A stretch of 64,000 nucleotides of DNA, from NCBI GenBank assembly GCA_037176705.1, contig CM073897.1:38901488-38965487 (forward strand). Reading direction: 5' to 3'. This document shows, in pieces, positions 1 through 11,885 of the stretch. This DNA comes from Molossus alvarezi. Lineage: Eukaryota; Chordata; Mammalia; Chiroptera; Molossidae. The notes beneath the pieces were generated by a model. The model was given only the letters and a program-made list of their open reading frames with translations. It was not told where the DNA came from and made no database searches. The position numbers were made by a program, and so were the translations under genes. How positions within the stretch are numbered: the first letter of the stretch is position 1; every line of letters starts with the position of its first letter.

Positions 1-935
1 TTTGCACATTTAAAATTAGGTTATTCGCTTGCTATAAGTCGCTTACTTATTTGGGATATTAACCTCCCAAATATTTGCTCCCATTCTCCCATTCTATCCT
101 CTCTTCTCTTCACTGTTCATTGTTTCTTTTGCTATAGCTTTTTACTTTATTGCAATCCCATTTGTCTCTTTTCATTTTGTTGCCTGTGATTTTGGGGTCA
201 TATCCAAAAATCATTGCTGAAACCAATGTTAAAAATCCTTTTTACTATGTTTATTTCTACTAGTTCCAAGTGTTATGTTTAAGTCATGAATTCATTTTGA
301 GTTGACTTTTATATATGATATGAGTTAAGGTTCCAATTTCATTTTTCTACATTTGCATATCCAGTTTTTCCAGCACTATTTATGGAAGAGTCTACATGTT
401 CTCATTGTTTCTTCTTAGAAACATTATTGAAGATCAGTTGATTGTACATGTGCAAATTTATTTCTGGGCTGTCTATTCTCTTTGGTCTATGTTGTTTTTA
501 TGCCAGCATCATACTGTTTTAATTAGAGTAGCTTTGCAGAATATTTTGAAATCAGTCAGTGTGATGTCTTCAGCTTTGTTCTTCTTGCTGAAAATTGGTA
601 AAGCTCTTCAGGATATTTTGTGGTTCCATATACATTTTAGAATTTTTTCTTAATCTCTGTGAAAAATGCCATTGGAATTTTCATAGATATTGCAATGAAT
701 CTGCATATCACTTTCAGCCATATGGCCATTTAAACAATATTAATTCTTTCAACCCATGAATAAGAGTGATCTTTCCATTTCTCTGTCATCTTTGATATCT
801 TTTATCAATACTTCATAGTCTTCAGTGTATAGATATTTCAACTCCTCAGTTAAATGTATTCCTATGTATTTCATTTGTTTTGATGGTACTGTAAATGGTA
901 TTATTTTCTTAATTTTATTTTCAGATAGTACCAGG
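1..935 (-). mobile_element. Old L1 fragment, 3' part of ORF2, antisense
   Basis: The plus strand reads as the reverse complement of L1 ORF2. Recognisable landmarks are the block around 190-390 (ggtcatatccaaaaatcatt, then the stretch ending in a cagcactatttatgg motif) and the block at 800-925 ending in ttttattttcagata. Many substitutions and indels leave no long frame. The element enters from beyond the left window edge. It is an old L1M-type copy; the subfamily cannot be fixed by eye. Confidence 0.85.
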
Positions 936-1444
936 CCTTCAATCTAATACTGTCTCCACAAGTAATCAGTCTCAATCTAAATACTCAATATTCTATTAAA
1001 TAACTATCTTCTCCGGGCTCATCTCTCTCTTGGGAGGATAATCTCCCCTTTCTATTTATACCTGGGGAAAACAGGTGCATATTTGGCACACCAGTGTTTC
1101 TCAAACTAGTTGGAATTCAGATCCCCAGGCTCACTCTTAAAATCAATAAGTCTGAGGACAAAGTCCAACAATCTATTGTAGGGCAGGGATTGTGTCATTA
1201 TTACACCTAGATCACCAATGCAAACTGAAAATATCTAGCACTAACTAGACCTTCATTCACTGTATGCCGAACTGAATCATATTAAGTTAATTTCATCCAT
1301 GATGTAGAAAACATACCTATCTTTGTTCTAATCATTAAGTGATATCAGTGTTTTCTCTAAAATGCATTGGAATTGCCCTATGCTGCATTTCAACAACATT
1401 TACTAAAGCCATCATTGTATTTTATCCAGATCAGGACAATAACC
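936..1444. other. Unassigned sequence
   Basis: No gene or confidently nameable repeat is visible. A short piece near 1100-1170 (cagtgtttctcaaact) has the look of a hAT-type MITE end, and 1180-1260 resembles an L2 tail. Neither is good enough to call. Confidence 0.4.
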
Positions 1445-1975
1445 CCCTAACCTCCCTATTTAAAACTCTTCAACAACTAGAGGAATGTTCTTAAATAAGT
1501 CAGATGATGTTACCCACCTGCTTAAAACATTTCAGTGCTTTCAAGCAATGATTTATGTTTGCTAAATTCCTGATCTCACCTATTTTTTCCCTTTCAACAT
1601 TCTCCAGTCACATTGGACTTCAAAGAATTCCCCAATACATTCACTCCTACCACAAGACTAGAATATTCTTTGCCAGATTTTTGCATCGCTAGTCCCATCA
1701 CTTAAGTCCCAATTCAAGTTCCACCTCCCCAGAAATGCCTGTTCACCCAGTCTAAGAAAGTTGCCTCCACTCCCATTTCTTCTCTGTGTTGTCATCTCTA
1801 GTTTTTTCTTAAAAGTTATCAGAAGTTAAAATATCATTTATTTATGTGTTTTCTGTCTCTCCTCATTAGAATTTAAGCTATATGAAAACCTAAACCTTGT
1901 CTGTTTTCTGCATCACCAAAGTCCCAGGGCCTGTCACCAATTATGCACTCAAACAAGTTTGTTAAATAAACAGAG
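1445..1975 (+). mobile_element. L2 LINE fragment (3' region)
   Basis: Sense L2 3' region. It shows the diverged block with ctcttcaacaactagagg and gatgatgttacccacctgct, then attccccaatacattcac, ccaattcaagttccacctcc, and the final tail with agggcctgtcaccaattatg leading into a caaacaagtttgttaaataaa end. Typical old mammalian L2 divergence, no open frame. Confidence 0.75.
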
Positions 1976-2999
1976 AGTAAAATAAGGAGAGAGAAAGATG
2001 GGGGTGGGGCACGGCAAGAGAAAGAGGTATGTATCACAGTTTATCTAAGTAAAATGTGTTCTTAAACTACAGCAGAGTAACCAAGGAAAAAACACCACCT
2101 ATCTATGTCTTGTAATTCATGCCCACTCAACCAATTTATGAGATTAGGCCAATTTGCAAATATGGCCAACTAAGCATTGCATCTGGGCTATGGCGCCATG
2201 TTTTCTAATAATGAAGAGAAAAAGAAATATCACAGTTTATAAACACTTTCTGTACAAAATAAAATTTGGAAGAAGTGCAGGAGAAAGAGAGAGAAGATTT
2301 TAGATACAGACAGAACTAAATGTGAATAAAACATCCTTGAGGTTATATAAAAGTTCAAAGGCTCTTGTGTTTAAATTAATTAAATTAAATGTAAAAATTT
2401 TCTTTTTACTAGGCGGTTATTATGATTAGACTGGACAAGGTAATTTGAGAATATCTGAGAAAACCTGGCATACAGTAGGAATAAGAGATGCTCATTGCTT
2501 TCCTCCCTCATTCGATCCTATTTCATAATAAGTATTGTTCTTCTAAGTGAAAGAGTTTCTGCCTGTAACACATAATTTAATTCACTTAATTACAAGCATA
2601 ACTTCAACAATAAAGAAGATATAATCAAAGATGCCTATCCTATCTAGGAGGCAGAGTGACTTAGTGAGAATAATAAAATTGAAATAATACATTTGCCCAT
2701 TCAAATTTCTCTATCACTCCTAGAGATAATGTGGCTTTAGGTTATCAGAAGGAAAAATTATCATTCCAAACATCTATAATTGAAAGAAGTGGACACTTAT
2801 TAATATTTTCACTATTATCTAAAAAACCTACTGTAAACACAAATATCATTCAGGCAAAAAGTAAGACATGGTTCTGACTTATAACAGCTTCAGCAAACTG
2901 GCAGCACCTTACCTTCTACAGCCTTCTTATCAATTCTATACAAGTGGTACAGCAAGGAATAGGAATTCATTACTGCCGTAGATGCCACAATTTTCTAAT
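1976..2999. other. Unassigned AT-rich sequence
   Basis: A purine-rich patch at 1978-2030 is the only compositional oddity. I see no coding potential, no repeat I can name, and no RNA gene. Confidence 0.5.
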
Positions 3000-5780
3000 T
3001 TTCTTCCCCCTTATCTTAGTTCTATGTAAATAAAATCATAAAGTATGTTCTTTTTTCTGTGTGATGTAATTCCCTCAGCATAATGCCTGTGAAATTTTCT
3101 TGTGCATTTTTTTTTTCTTTTTAATTGCTCAGTATTGTTCCATGATATCAATATACTACAATGTGCTGTTTTTTTTTTTTTTTTCTTCCTGTTGATGGAT
3201 ATGTTTCTAGTTTGGGGTTATTATTAATAAAGTTGCAATTAATATTGTTGTAAAAATATTTTGTATATTCTTTTTTCTTTTTCTTGGTTACCACTTAGAA
3301 ATAGAAGTACTAAGTCAAAGAGTAGATGTTTACGTTTATTTTTAAGCACCAAATATTTATACCAAATGGTTATATGATTTTACACTCCTAGCAACAGGAA
3401 AGAGAGTTTCCATTGTTCTTCAACAGTAGTTGCTGTTGCAAGTTTTTATAATTTTAGCCACTCTGTTGGTTATATAGAGGTATTTCTTTGTTCTTTCAGT
3501 TTGCATTTCTTGGATGACTAAAAATATTAAGCACCTATTATGAGATTATTGGTGTTTATACATCATCCTTTGTGAAATGTGAAGTCATTAGCCCATGTTT
3601 TTTGTAATTACATTGTTTACTGTTCTAGCACTGAATTATAGGAGTTTGTTATATAACCTCAATCAAAGTATTCTGTGAGATTTATGTTTTGTAATTATTG
3701 TATCCCAGTCTGTTGCTTTTCTATTTATTTTCTTAATAGTATATTGGATAAGCAGATTTATATTTGAAAAAAATCTAATTCATCATTTGAATGGTTATTA
3801 TCTCTGTTATGTTAGGTCTCAAAGATATGCATATATGTGTTATTCTGGAAGTTTAATAGTTTTAGCTTTTATGTAGTTTGGTCTTTAATGAATTGTTCAT
3901 TTCATGAGAGGTAGCGCTTTAAGGTTGACAACTTTACCCATATGGCTATCTAGTTGTTTTTGTACCAACAGTTGACATTTTTCCCTACTGAATTGCTGTG
4001 AACGTTTCATTTAAAATAAATCAATCATATGTGTCAATTTTACTTTCATTTTTGATTCTATATTAGTTGGATTTTTACATTTTTATTTTCCAAGTTATTG
4101 TTATAAGTATATAGAAATCACATTTTTATATTAACCTTATCTCTTGAAAACTTGCTAAATTTACTTTTTAGTACTGATTTTGTATCCTTTCAGTATTTTC
4201 TGCACAAAAATTATATCACTTATGAATAGACATAGTTTTTCTTTTTCCTTTTCAATATTTATGCCTTCTTTATTTTGCCTTACTCTAATGGTTAGGCCTT
4301 TAAGTACAATGTTAAATAGATATGGTTAAAGTAGACATTCTTACCTTGAAAAGATCTCCAGGAAAAAGTGTTCAATATTTTACCATTAAATATAACTAAT
4401 TGTTTTGTTTGAAGATGTTCCTTACCAAATTGAGAAAGTACTAGATGAGTTTTCATCATTATGGGCATTGAATTTTGTTAAATCTTTCTAAATCTATTGA
4501 AATACCATATTATTTTCTCTCTTGTTTAGTTAATACAGTATGTTACACTGACAGATTTCCAAATAATAAATTAGACTTACATTCTCGAGATAAATTCCCC
4601 TTAGCTATTATAGACTATTGAATGCAAATTCTTAATATTTTACTATGGGTTTTTTTTTTTTTCTCATTTATGTTCATAACAGGGATTTTTTCTATAAAAA
4701 TACTTTTTATTTTCATGTATTTTTCAGGTTTATATTTCAGGGTTATGGTGATCTTATAAAACAGTTTGACAAGTTTTCCTTCCTACTGTATTTCTAAAAG
4801 AATATTGACATTATTAGGATTTATTTTGGGGAGTGTCTTCAAAAATTAGAATTTTTCAGTGAAGATATTTGCACCTGGAGTTTTCTTTGTCATGGGTGTT
4901 GATAAATAATTTATTTAATAGGTATAGATCACCATTCACATTTTATGTTTTATCTTGTATAAACTCAGGCAAGTTTTCATTGACATTGACTAAGCTGTCA
5001 TCTTTTAAAGTTGATAGGCTCTCTAATTTAGCTCCTTCTTTAATTCTTGATATTTATAATTTAAGATGTTTCCCTTTCATTCCTGATCACTTGTAAAGGG
5101 ATGGAAAATTATATCATTGCTTCTTTAAGCACTTCTTATTGTATAACATAGCATTTGAAGCTATAATTTTCCTCAGCACAAATTAGATTGTTCCCCATAA
5201 ATTTTACATTTTCTTTCCCATTCACTCAAAATATCTTTTACTTTTTATTTTGATTTTTTAAAGTAACCCATTTGTTACTTATGACTGTGTTGCTAATTTT
5301 AAATATTTAGATTTTTTATAGGTATCTTGTTGTTTTAATGTATCTTATTGTTACTGATTAGATCATGTTTTTTTGAAAAGGTTATTTAGATTTCCTATTT
5401 CTTTACTATACATTTGACTAGTTGTTCTGTCAATTATGTAGGATGCTGTTGTTTTACCAATTACTCATAGAATAACTATGAACATAGATGTGTTTATTTC
5501 TCTATTTTAATTTTGTAAGTTTTTACTTAGGGTATTTTGAAACTCTGTTATTAGGTGCAAATAATTTTATTATGATAGGTCTTCTTGATTGAATACCTCA
5601 CTTATGATTATGAGTATGCTTATGAAACATTACTCTTTAAAAGTACTCCTTGTCTTGAAGTCTATTGTGTTTGATTTGAATATGGCTACTCCAGCTTTCT
5701 TATGGTTACTTTTCATATGATTTTTTTTCCATCTTCTTGATTTCAGTGTATTTCTTTGCATTAAATATGTGTCTTTTGTT
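3000..5780 (-). mobile_element. Old L1 (L1M type), antisense 3' UTR and ORF2
   Basis: Reads as the reverse complement of an old L1. The 3' portion (ccctcagcataatgcctgtg at about 3074) comes first, then the reverse-transcriptase part of ORF2. There tctttctaaatctattgaaa (about 4480) and gtgatcttataaaacagttt (about 4748) match the usual antisense order. Heavily mutated, with stops in all frames. A T-run of about 20 at 3165-3184 may be a later microsatellite or the tail of another insertion. The element appears to continue beyond the SINE at 5781. Confidence 0.75.
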
Positions 5781-5935
5781 CTGGCCAGAGAGCTCAGTTG
5801 GTTGGAGAATCATCCTATGCACCAAAGGGTTGTAGGTTAAATTCCTGGTCAGGGCACATACCTAGGTTGCAGGTGTGATACACAGTTGGGATGCCTATAG
5901 ATGTGACCAATTGATATCTCTCTCTCTCTTTTACA
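5781..5935 (+). mobile_element. Bat tRNA-derived SINE (VES type)
   Basis: Starts ctggccagagagctcagttg and carries the degraded internal B-box region (ggttaaattcctggtcaggg), then a body ending in a (ct)n tail. Diverged compared with the copies at 37.3 and 63.8 kb, so older. It lies inside the antisense L1M. Confidence 0.8.
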
Positions 5936-7255
5936 GACAACATGATTGGTTTTATGTTATTTTTGTTGTTGTTGTTTATTGTTCTGGTTTGTTTTGATTT
6001 TATTTCTTTGTTTGTTTGTTTTATCTAGTTTTATAACCTCTCCCCTTTAGTTTGTTTGGTCCAGGGCTTAGCAAATTGTTTCTATAGAAAATGTTACTGG
6101 CTAGATGGTAAATATTTCATGCCATACAATCACTGTATCATGATTATTTAATTCTACCACTTTAACATGAAAGTAGTCTCAGACAACATGTGAATCAATA
6201 AGAATAGCTGTGTTCCAGTAAAACTTTAGTTATGAACACTAAAATTTTAAAGTTTAAATTTTATATAATTTTCTTTTGTCACAAAATATTCTTCTCTTTT
6301 GAATTTTTTGACCATTAAAAAATTCAACATCCATTCTTAGCTCATGGACCATACAAAAATCAGTAACCCGTGGGCCAACACCTGATTTAGTCCATTTACA
6401 TTTAAGATAATTTTTCATATGATTTATTTTTTTTAATTAATTAATTTTTGTTACAGATGTTTCTCCTTTTTTTTATTTTTTTTATTTTGATCCTATATGT
6501 TCATCTGTTCTTCATTTCCGGCTTACTTGTGTGGTAATAGGGTATTTTTTTCCCTAGTTTCTCTATTGGCTTTTTAGCCTCATGCATCATAAACCTATCA
6601 TGAACTACTTAATGTATGTCTACTTCACACAATACTTACATGTTGCTGTGAATACATATATACACAAATACACACACACACATAATACATCTACATACAT
6701 TATGAATTCTCAATTTTTTATTTAAACAGTGATATGGCTTTTAAATAATTAAGAAAAAATAAATATATTATTTTATATTTATCCATATGATTCTTAAAAA
6801 CTTCAGGTAAAGAGAAGCTTCCATTTGGTGGTATTACTCTTCATCCTGAAATATTCTTTAGTATTTTTTGCAGTGAAATAGTCTGGCAGCAGTCAGTTTT
6901 TTAAATCTGAAAATGTCTTTATGTAGGTCTCATTTGTGAAGAATGTTTTCACTGAATATGGAACTATTGGTTTATAATGTTTTCTTTCAGTACTAAGAAA
7001 AATTCCATCCATTTTCTTCTGACTCCATTCCCCAACCATCGTTCCTGATGAGAGTTAAGTATCGTTTCCATCAGTTTCTGATATATGACATGACATTGTT
7101 TTAAGGGTGCTTTCCAGGCTCCTCCTACCCCATTCTTTATTTTCTTTAATGTTTTACCCATATCAATATGTAGTAATAAAATAAATGTAAACTGAAGGTC
7201 AAATCCGAAAGACTGTTACCGAGAATGCTTCTTAAAAATGTTTTCTTCTAATTTT
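5936..7255 (-). mobile_element. Old L1 antisense remnants (5' part), patchy
   Basis: Continuation of old antisense L1 sequence. The clearest block is 6880-7080, the mirror of the L1M region whose antisense reads gctggatatagaattctt; here the recognisable text is ttttcactgaatatggaact. At 6425-6500 a short piece with ttttgttacagatgtttctc equals the 3' tip of the young bat L1 family in antisense. A short (ac)n tract lies at 6661-6684. Boundaries are approximate. Confidence 0.55.
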
Positions 7256-7490
7256 GTTAAATGTATTGGAGTGGCATTGGTTAGTGAAATGATATGAATT
7301 TCAAGTGTAGAAATATAATGCATCATCTGTATATTGCATTGTGTGTTCACCACCCAAAGTCTAGTTTCTTTCTGACATATATTTGACCCCTTTTACCTTC
7401 TTCTACCTCCCTCCACTCTCCTTTCCCTCTGGTAACCTCCATACTGTTGTCTGTGTCTATGATATTTGTTTGTTTGTGGATAATACTTTT
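7256..7490 (-). mobile_element. L1 3' end, antisense
   Basis: Contains the antisense L1 3' UTR order: attgtgtgttcaccacccaa, then ctggtaacctccatactgtt and a tgtctatga end. This is the same class of 3' UTR as at 59.4-59.8 kb. It appears to interrupt the older antisense L1 on either side. Confidence 0.7.
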
Positions 7491-7802
7491 TTTTTTATTG
7501 CTGAATTTTAGAAGTTTAAGTATGATGTGCCTAGGTTTAATTTGTTTTTATTTATTCTGCTTTTATTTTGCTGAATTTCTTTGTTTTGTGTTTTTCACCA
7601 AATTTGGTAATTTTTATTTTCTATTTCTTCAAATAATTCTCTGTCCCATTCTCTGCTCTTCTTCCACAACTTTAACTGTATGCGTAATAGACTACTTGGT
7701 ATTGAGGCTAATTAGTTTATTTTTTTTTTTTTCAATTTCTTTTTCTTTATTCTTCAAAATGAATCCTTTCTATTTGACCATCATTAAATCCACTGACCCT
7801 TT
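7491..7802 (-). mobile_element. Old L1 antisense fragment (5' part)
   Basis: Pattern of aagtatgatgtgcctaggtt, tttcttcaaataattctctg and a pyrimidine-rich run matches the antisense of the L1M/HAL1 5' region. The 148-residue plus-strand frame here is a by-product of this T-rich antisense sequence and not a gene. Confidence 0.55.
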
Positions 7803-8019
7803 GCCCTGGTCAGTTGGTTGGGCATTGTCCCATGTAACAAAAGGTTGCTGGCTCAAATCCCAGTCAGGACACATGCCCAGATTATGGGCTTGATCCCCAG
7901 TAGTGAGTGCGCAGGAGGCAGCTGATCCATGTTTCACTCACACTGGTGTTTCTCTCTCCCCCTTTCCCTTCCTCTCTCTCTCTAAAAATCAATTAAAAAG
8001 TATTTAAAAATAAATAAAG
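7803..8019 (+). mobile_element. Bat tRNA-derived SINE (VES type)
   Basis: Head gccctggtcagttggttggg, B-box-like ggctcaaatcccagtcagg, central ttgatccccagtagtg, (ct)n tract near 7950-7982, and an A-rich end. An older full-length copy. Immediately downstream lies what looks like a MIR tail. Confidence 0.88.
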
Positions 8020-8085
8020 TGCTCAACAAAAGGTCAGGCATGAATCGGGTGCTCAATAAATGTTAGTTCCTATTTTAAAGTAAAC
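8020..8085 (+). mobile_element. MIR 3' tail
   Basis: The text gggtgctcaataaatgttag is the conserved 3' terminus of MIR in sense orientation. The rest of the element is missing or was displaced by the SINE. Confidence 0.5.
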
Positions 8086-8089
8086 CAAT

Positions 8090-9260
8090 GACCTTTCTTT
8101 AAGCCTCATTCAACATGACAGAATGACTATGGACAGTGGACATCAGCTAGGCCAGTCTATACCTAATGGAGTCAAGATTACAGTAGGCAGGCATAGTGTC
8201 AGGGGCAAAGGCAACACTTAGACCCAAGAATATGGCTCTCACTCACCAAGGCTTATCTTGCTACTGAACTTGCTAAACATCCAAGCTGCCACAACTGACA
8301 CTAATGCTGGGTCTCCAATACACTACATTTCTCAAGGAGACCAACCAGCCACTTAATCACAAATTGATTACATTGGGCTCTTCAAATTTGGACAAGAAAG
8401 AAATTCACTATAACTGAATCAAACATATTAGAGATACGAGTTTGATTTTCTTGCCTTCTGTGTTTCATCCAGCATGTCTGTCCGAGGGCTCAAATGTAAC
8501 CAATGTGCCAACAGTAGGATTCTGCATCACATCACATCATACTGTGGCAGGCATGGCAGTGCGCTCCACTGAGTTCTAATGGACCCACTGGTTCTATCAG
8601 ATGCTATGTACTCAGAAGCTGCCAGCCTAATCAAGAAAGATAATAGGCTTTTGAGGGTATATTTGAGGTTGCAGTTTTAAAGTAACAGGATCCATCCTTT
8701 AGGATTCAGAATGTACACTAAACTAATACTTATTATACAGTGTAATATTCCTAGTAGGTAGAATATACATGTCTAAGAACAAAAGGGTAGAATAAAAAGT
8801 GGTACCACTTACTATCATTCCCAATAACCTATTGGTGAATAAATACTGACAGGCCCATTATTTCTAGTTTCTGTGGATCTATAGGTCCTGGATCCAAGCG
8901 GGGAATACATCTCATCAAACTTTATCTACAGGTACGACACAGTCACTTTGGACTCCTTGTGCCAAAAGTCAGGGGTCAAGGAATGGAAATCACCATCCTG
9001 GCAGAGTAATTAACACTGATATTCAGAAGGGGGTGAGGCTGCTGTTTAAAAATGTGGGAGAAAATACTGGATTTGACACCAAAATGATCAAGCAGAGTTG
9101 TTCTTGGTACTTTTCTGCCCAATTTTGATAGCAAGTCAACAAGTAAAGAAGCTATGATCTGAATAAGACATGATAACCAGGAGCTTCAAACCCCTCAGAT
9201 ATAAAGGTCTGGAAGATGCCATCAGACGGGATGCAAATTGAGAGGTAGGGAAATCTAGAA
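8090..9260 (+). mobile_element. Decayed ERVL-type internal region with a dUTPase-like relic
   Basis: Lies directly upstream of an ERVL-type LTR in the same orientation. In the plus frames around 8935-9090 the translated text, after one frame change near 9005-9010, shows the order of a retroviral dUTPase core: a 'leucine-valine-proline' turn, then a 'valine-isoleucine-asparagine-x-aspartate' segment, then a leucine-leucine-phenylalanine strand. In ERVL elements a dUTPase domain sits at the 3' end of pol, and that position fits here. Upstream 8090-8930 is unassigned but contiguous. Several stops and at least one frameshift leave it non-functional. Domain assignment is by eye only. Confidence 0.5.
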
Positions 9261-9900
9261 TGATAGAAATGGAAGAAAATGATTATTATTTCTTATAGCC
9301 TGGAGTGTGTCTGCAGCAGCAGCAGGTTCTATTTTTATCCTTCCAACCTTCCTTCAGTAAGACTGTGGACATTTAAGGAAGTGACCAACCAGAATCTAGA
9401 AAATCTTTTTCTAGCTGGTGTGAAGCATATGGATCTAAGTGGTACAGCAGTAGACTATTCAGAACCAAGGCATTTGTCCTGGCTGCCAAGCACATTGTCT
9501 GCTTGCAACTCACAGCTGAGTCCCTCCCTGGAAATTGCACTTGTCCCAAAGGAGCTGCCTTGCCCAAAGTTGCACCCTCAGTGGCAGTCCCCATCCAGTG
9601 TTGTGCTGATTCAGTTGAAAAAAGACCTAGCTCTCTTGCTTCAATGTGAGACACCTTTAAAATGCCATCCCTGTCACAGCATTCCATGGGAATCAGCTGA
9701 CACCTTTGTTATGACCACAGTGTAGATCAAACTCTTGCTCTGACCAATCCTGCTTTCCTTACCCCTTCACAGGTGGTATACCCCAGACCTTTTTTCTCAG
9801 TCCACTGTAGGAACTGTTTCTTAGGATACTCCAAAATAAATGAATTGAAAGTACATTTCCATCCCAGAGTTTGTTTCCTGGAGAACTTAACCTGAGAGAG
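9261..9900 (+). mobile_element. ERVL-type LTR (LTR16/LTR33-like)
   Basis: The 3' third carries the signature of old ERVL LTRs: ccaaaataaatgaattgaaa (polyadenylation hexamer aataaa), then gagtttgtttcctggagaac and an end near cctgagagag. The start is set at a TG after a purine stretch (gggaaatctagaa), which may be a decayed polypurine tract. The 148- and 104-residue open frames across 9279-9725 lie inside the LTR and are not genes. Confidence 0.6.
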
Positions 9901-9904
9901 CCCT

Positions 9905-10060
9905 GAAATACAGGTTATTGCCATTTTACTCATTAGTGAACTGAGACTCAGAGAAATGAAGTTATTTGCTCAAGGATTATACAGCAATAAGTAACAGGGT
10001 CAGTAATTCAAACCCAGGTTAGTATGATTCCAAAGTCATATGCCTTGGTATTATCACACT
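9905..10060 (-). mobile_element. MIR, antisense
   Basis: Reads as the reverse complement of the MIR core: ttattgccattttactcatt, then gagactcagagaaatgaag, aggattatacagcaata, and caaacccagg. A well-preserved core. Confidence 0.85.
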
Positions 10061-10786
10061 ACCTTCCCTCTTTTCAACTGAACATTACCTTATTAATAAA
10101 AGAATCTGAAGCCTTTTCTGTTTGCTTTAAAGTAAACCTTTTCAAGCTGACAGGTCTATCAGAACTTGTCACTTTCAATTTAACACCACACAGCCTGGTT
10201 GGGACTTGACAGACTTATAGTAAAACCCGAATGGATACTATGCCATTATGCATTTAATGTACTGCCCTCATGAAGCCAACTGCCAAGTTAAATACTTAAT
10301 GCCAGTCAAATTTATTTACAGGATCAACTCTCTCCCCTTCAGCTATTTTGTCTTTTATCCTTTAGGCTGAATCCTCCAGAGCTCTTTGGGAACCGCTTGG
10401 CACTTCATCCTTCTGGGATCATCCATCACTAACGGTGACATTTTCCAGTCTAGAGTGAGAACTATTTATGAAGAGAAACAGGCCCCATGGAACTTCAGGT
10501 TGAGAGAAAAGAGATGAAATACAAATAGATACTGTTATAATGTGGAGCTTATAGAAATAGAATAAAGAGTTCTTTTGTTCTGTCTCTTTTGTCATTAAAA
10601 TGCTATTCATGTTGGCCAAAGTCACTTGATGCCTGATTTCAAATCCACTAGGATTGCTTCTCTTCACCTTTTAAATTAGTATGGATATGGAGGGGAAATA
10701 GAGAAGCTTAGGGGATAGCACCCACCTCACCAGCCCAGCAGAGTTTTGGGGGCCTTGGTTTTTCTCCAGACACACCTACATGACTT
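10061..10786. other. Unassigned sequence
   Basis: No recognisable repeat, gene or RNA. The 82-residue minus-strand frame at 10419-10667 shows no domain or codon pattern that I can support. Confidence 0.5.
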
Positions 10787-10870
10787 CTGTGCTGTCATTC
10801 TCCTGGACAAGTCTCAGAAAATTCTTCTTCTCCAGATATCACAAGGACTCCACTCCCACTGTGCTGTCAT
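10787..10870 (+). repeat. Short templated insertion flanked by a 12-bp direct repeat
   Basis: ctgtgctgtcat occurs at 10787-10798 and again at 10859-10870. Between and partly overlapping them, 10795-10861 matches 11758-11824 over 67 bases with no gap and one difference that I can find (g at aaggactc versus a). The donor lies about 960 bp downstream in the LTR-like repeat at 11.0-11.9 kb. The pattern fits a short patch copied into a break with a 12-bp target duplication. Confidence 0.75.
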
Positions 10871-10896
10871 GTTGCTAGAAACCTGTGTAAAGGAAA

Positions 10897-11025
10897 CAAA
10901 GACAAGATAGAACATGTCCAAAGGAGAACAGAAACAGGGGTAAGAACTCTGGAGCTTATCTCGTGTGGGAAACAACTGAAGGATACAAACATGTGTAGAC
11001 TGAGATTTAAGGGAGAGTAGCAGTG
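10897..11025 (+). mobile_element. CR1/L3 LINE relic
   Basis: The order gaacatgtccaaaggagaac, then an aactctggagcttatctcgtg block, then gaaacaactgaagga matches the conserved 3' coding part of CR1-type L3 elements. Short and diverged. Confidence 0.5.
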
Positions 11026-11030
11026 CACTG

Positions 11031-11885
11031 TTGTGGGGGAGGGTAGTTAAACCAGTCCTAATCTTGCCCTTATCTTACCCAATTAAAACTCTTTTCACAG
11101 CTCATTCCCTGTCCAGAATGGCACTTCTTTGTTCCTATTGCAAATTTCTGCAAAAATTAACAACTCATTCTGATGCTGTTGTCATTACCTATTTATTTAT
11201 AATAGGAGAGAAGCAAAGGGGGAAGCCAGACATTATAGGCATGTTGTTTGGGCAGCATCACTGGAAAGCTGCAACTTTGCACGCCCAAGGGAACCATTTG
11301 GGGTGACATAGGGAAGGTACTTGCCTCTCAGTCACACCTGGGAATAAAGATCATTGGCCAGAGTGGGTGTGGCCACTGCAAGCTCATGAAAATTCAGGAA
11401 TACATAATCTCCTAAATAAAGAAGTTTTCTCTCCCTCTCGGCATGCTTGGTTCATCACTCTTGTTGCTCATGTGCTTGACTCTTGGCTCTTGGTTTCCTT
11501 GCATCTGCCCATGTTCCCTCCATAGCCATGTGGCCCTGCAAACCCCACGTGCAATGGATTGATGGGCTGCAGAAGAAAACACAAGCTAAGCTAGCCTGAT
11601 GCTGGACTGGACTCTGCTCCAACATGAAAAATAAACTCTGGACACTGACTCTAATTTTGGCTCTGCTGGAACCCCTGGTTTACTTCTATGCCTGCATAAA
11701 GGAAAATGAGATTTTGAAAACTCAAAGATTAATTTCCACAGGGAAAAAAATAATCACTCATTCTCCTGGACAAGTCTCAGAAAATTCTTCTTCTCCAGAT
11801 ATCACAAGAACTCCACTCCCACTGGCAACCAGGGGAGATAAGGACCTCTCCTCTCTGTTAACAGCTCTTCAGACCTCAATTTAAA
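11031..11885 (+). mobile_element. Unassigned LTR-like repeat, copy 1
   Basis: Related to a second copy at 56630-57200. Shared landmarks are gggaagccagacattataggc against gggaggccagacgtaataag, gaaagctgcaact, gaatacataa, and gatgctggactgga followed by ctctggacactg. A polyadenylation hexamer occurs in tcctaaataaagaag (about 11411). An open frame of 86 codons starts at 11624, and its first 15-20 residues are hydrophobic like a signal peptide. Copy 2 keeps part of the same reading, which hints at an envelope-leader relic after an LTR. I cannot name the family. Confidence 0.5.

Noticed and set aside
7447..7893. 148-codon plus-strand frame rich in phenylalanine and leucine
   Set aside because: It runs through T-rich antisense L1 and then into a SINE; the hydrophobic look comes from poly-T codons.
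9279..9725. 148-codon plus frame and 104-codon minus frame over the same DNA
   Set aside because: Both lie inside an ERVL-type LTR, which is non-coding, and neither has a domain.
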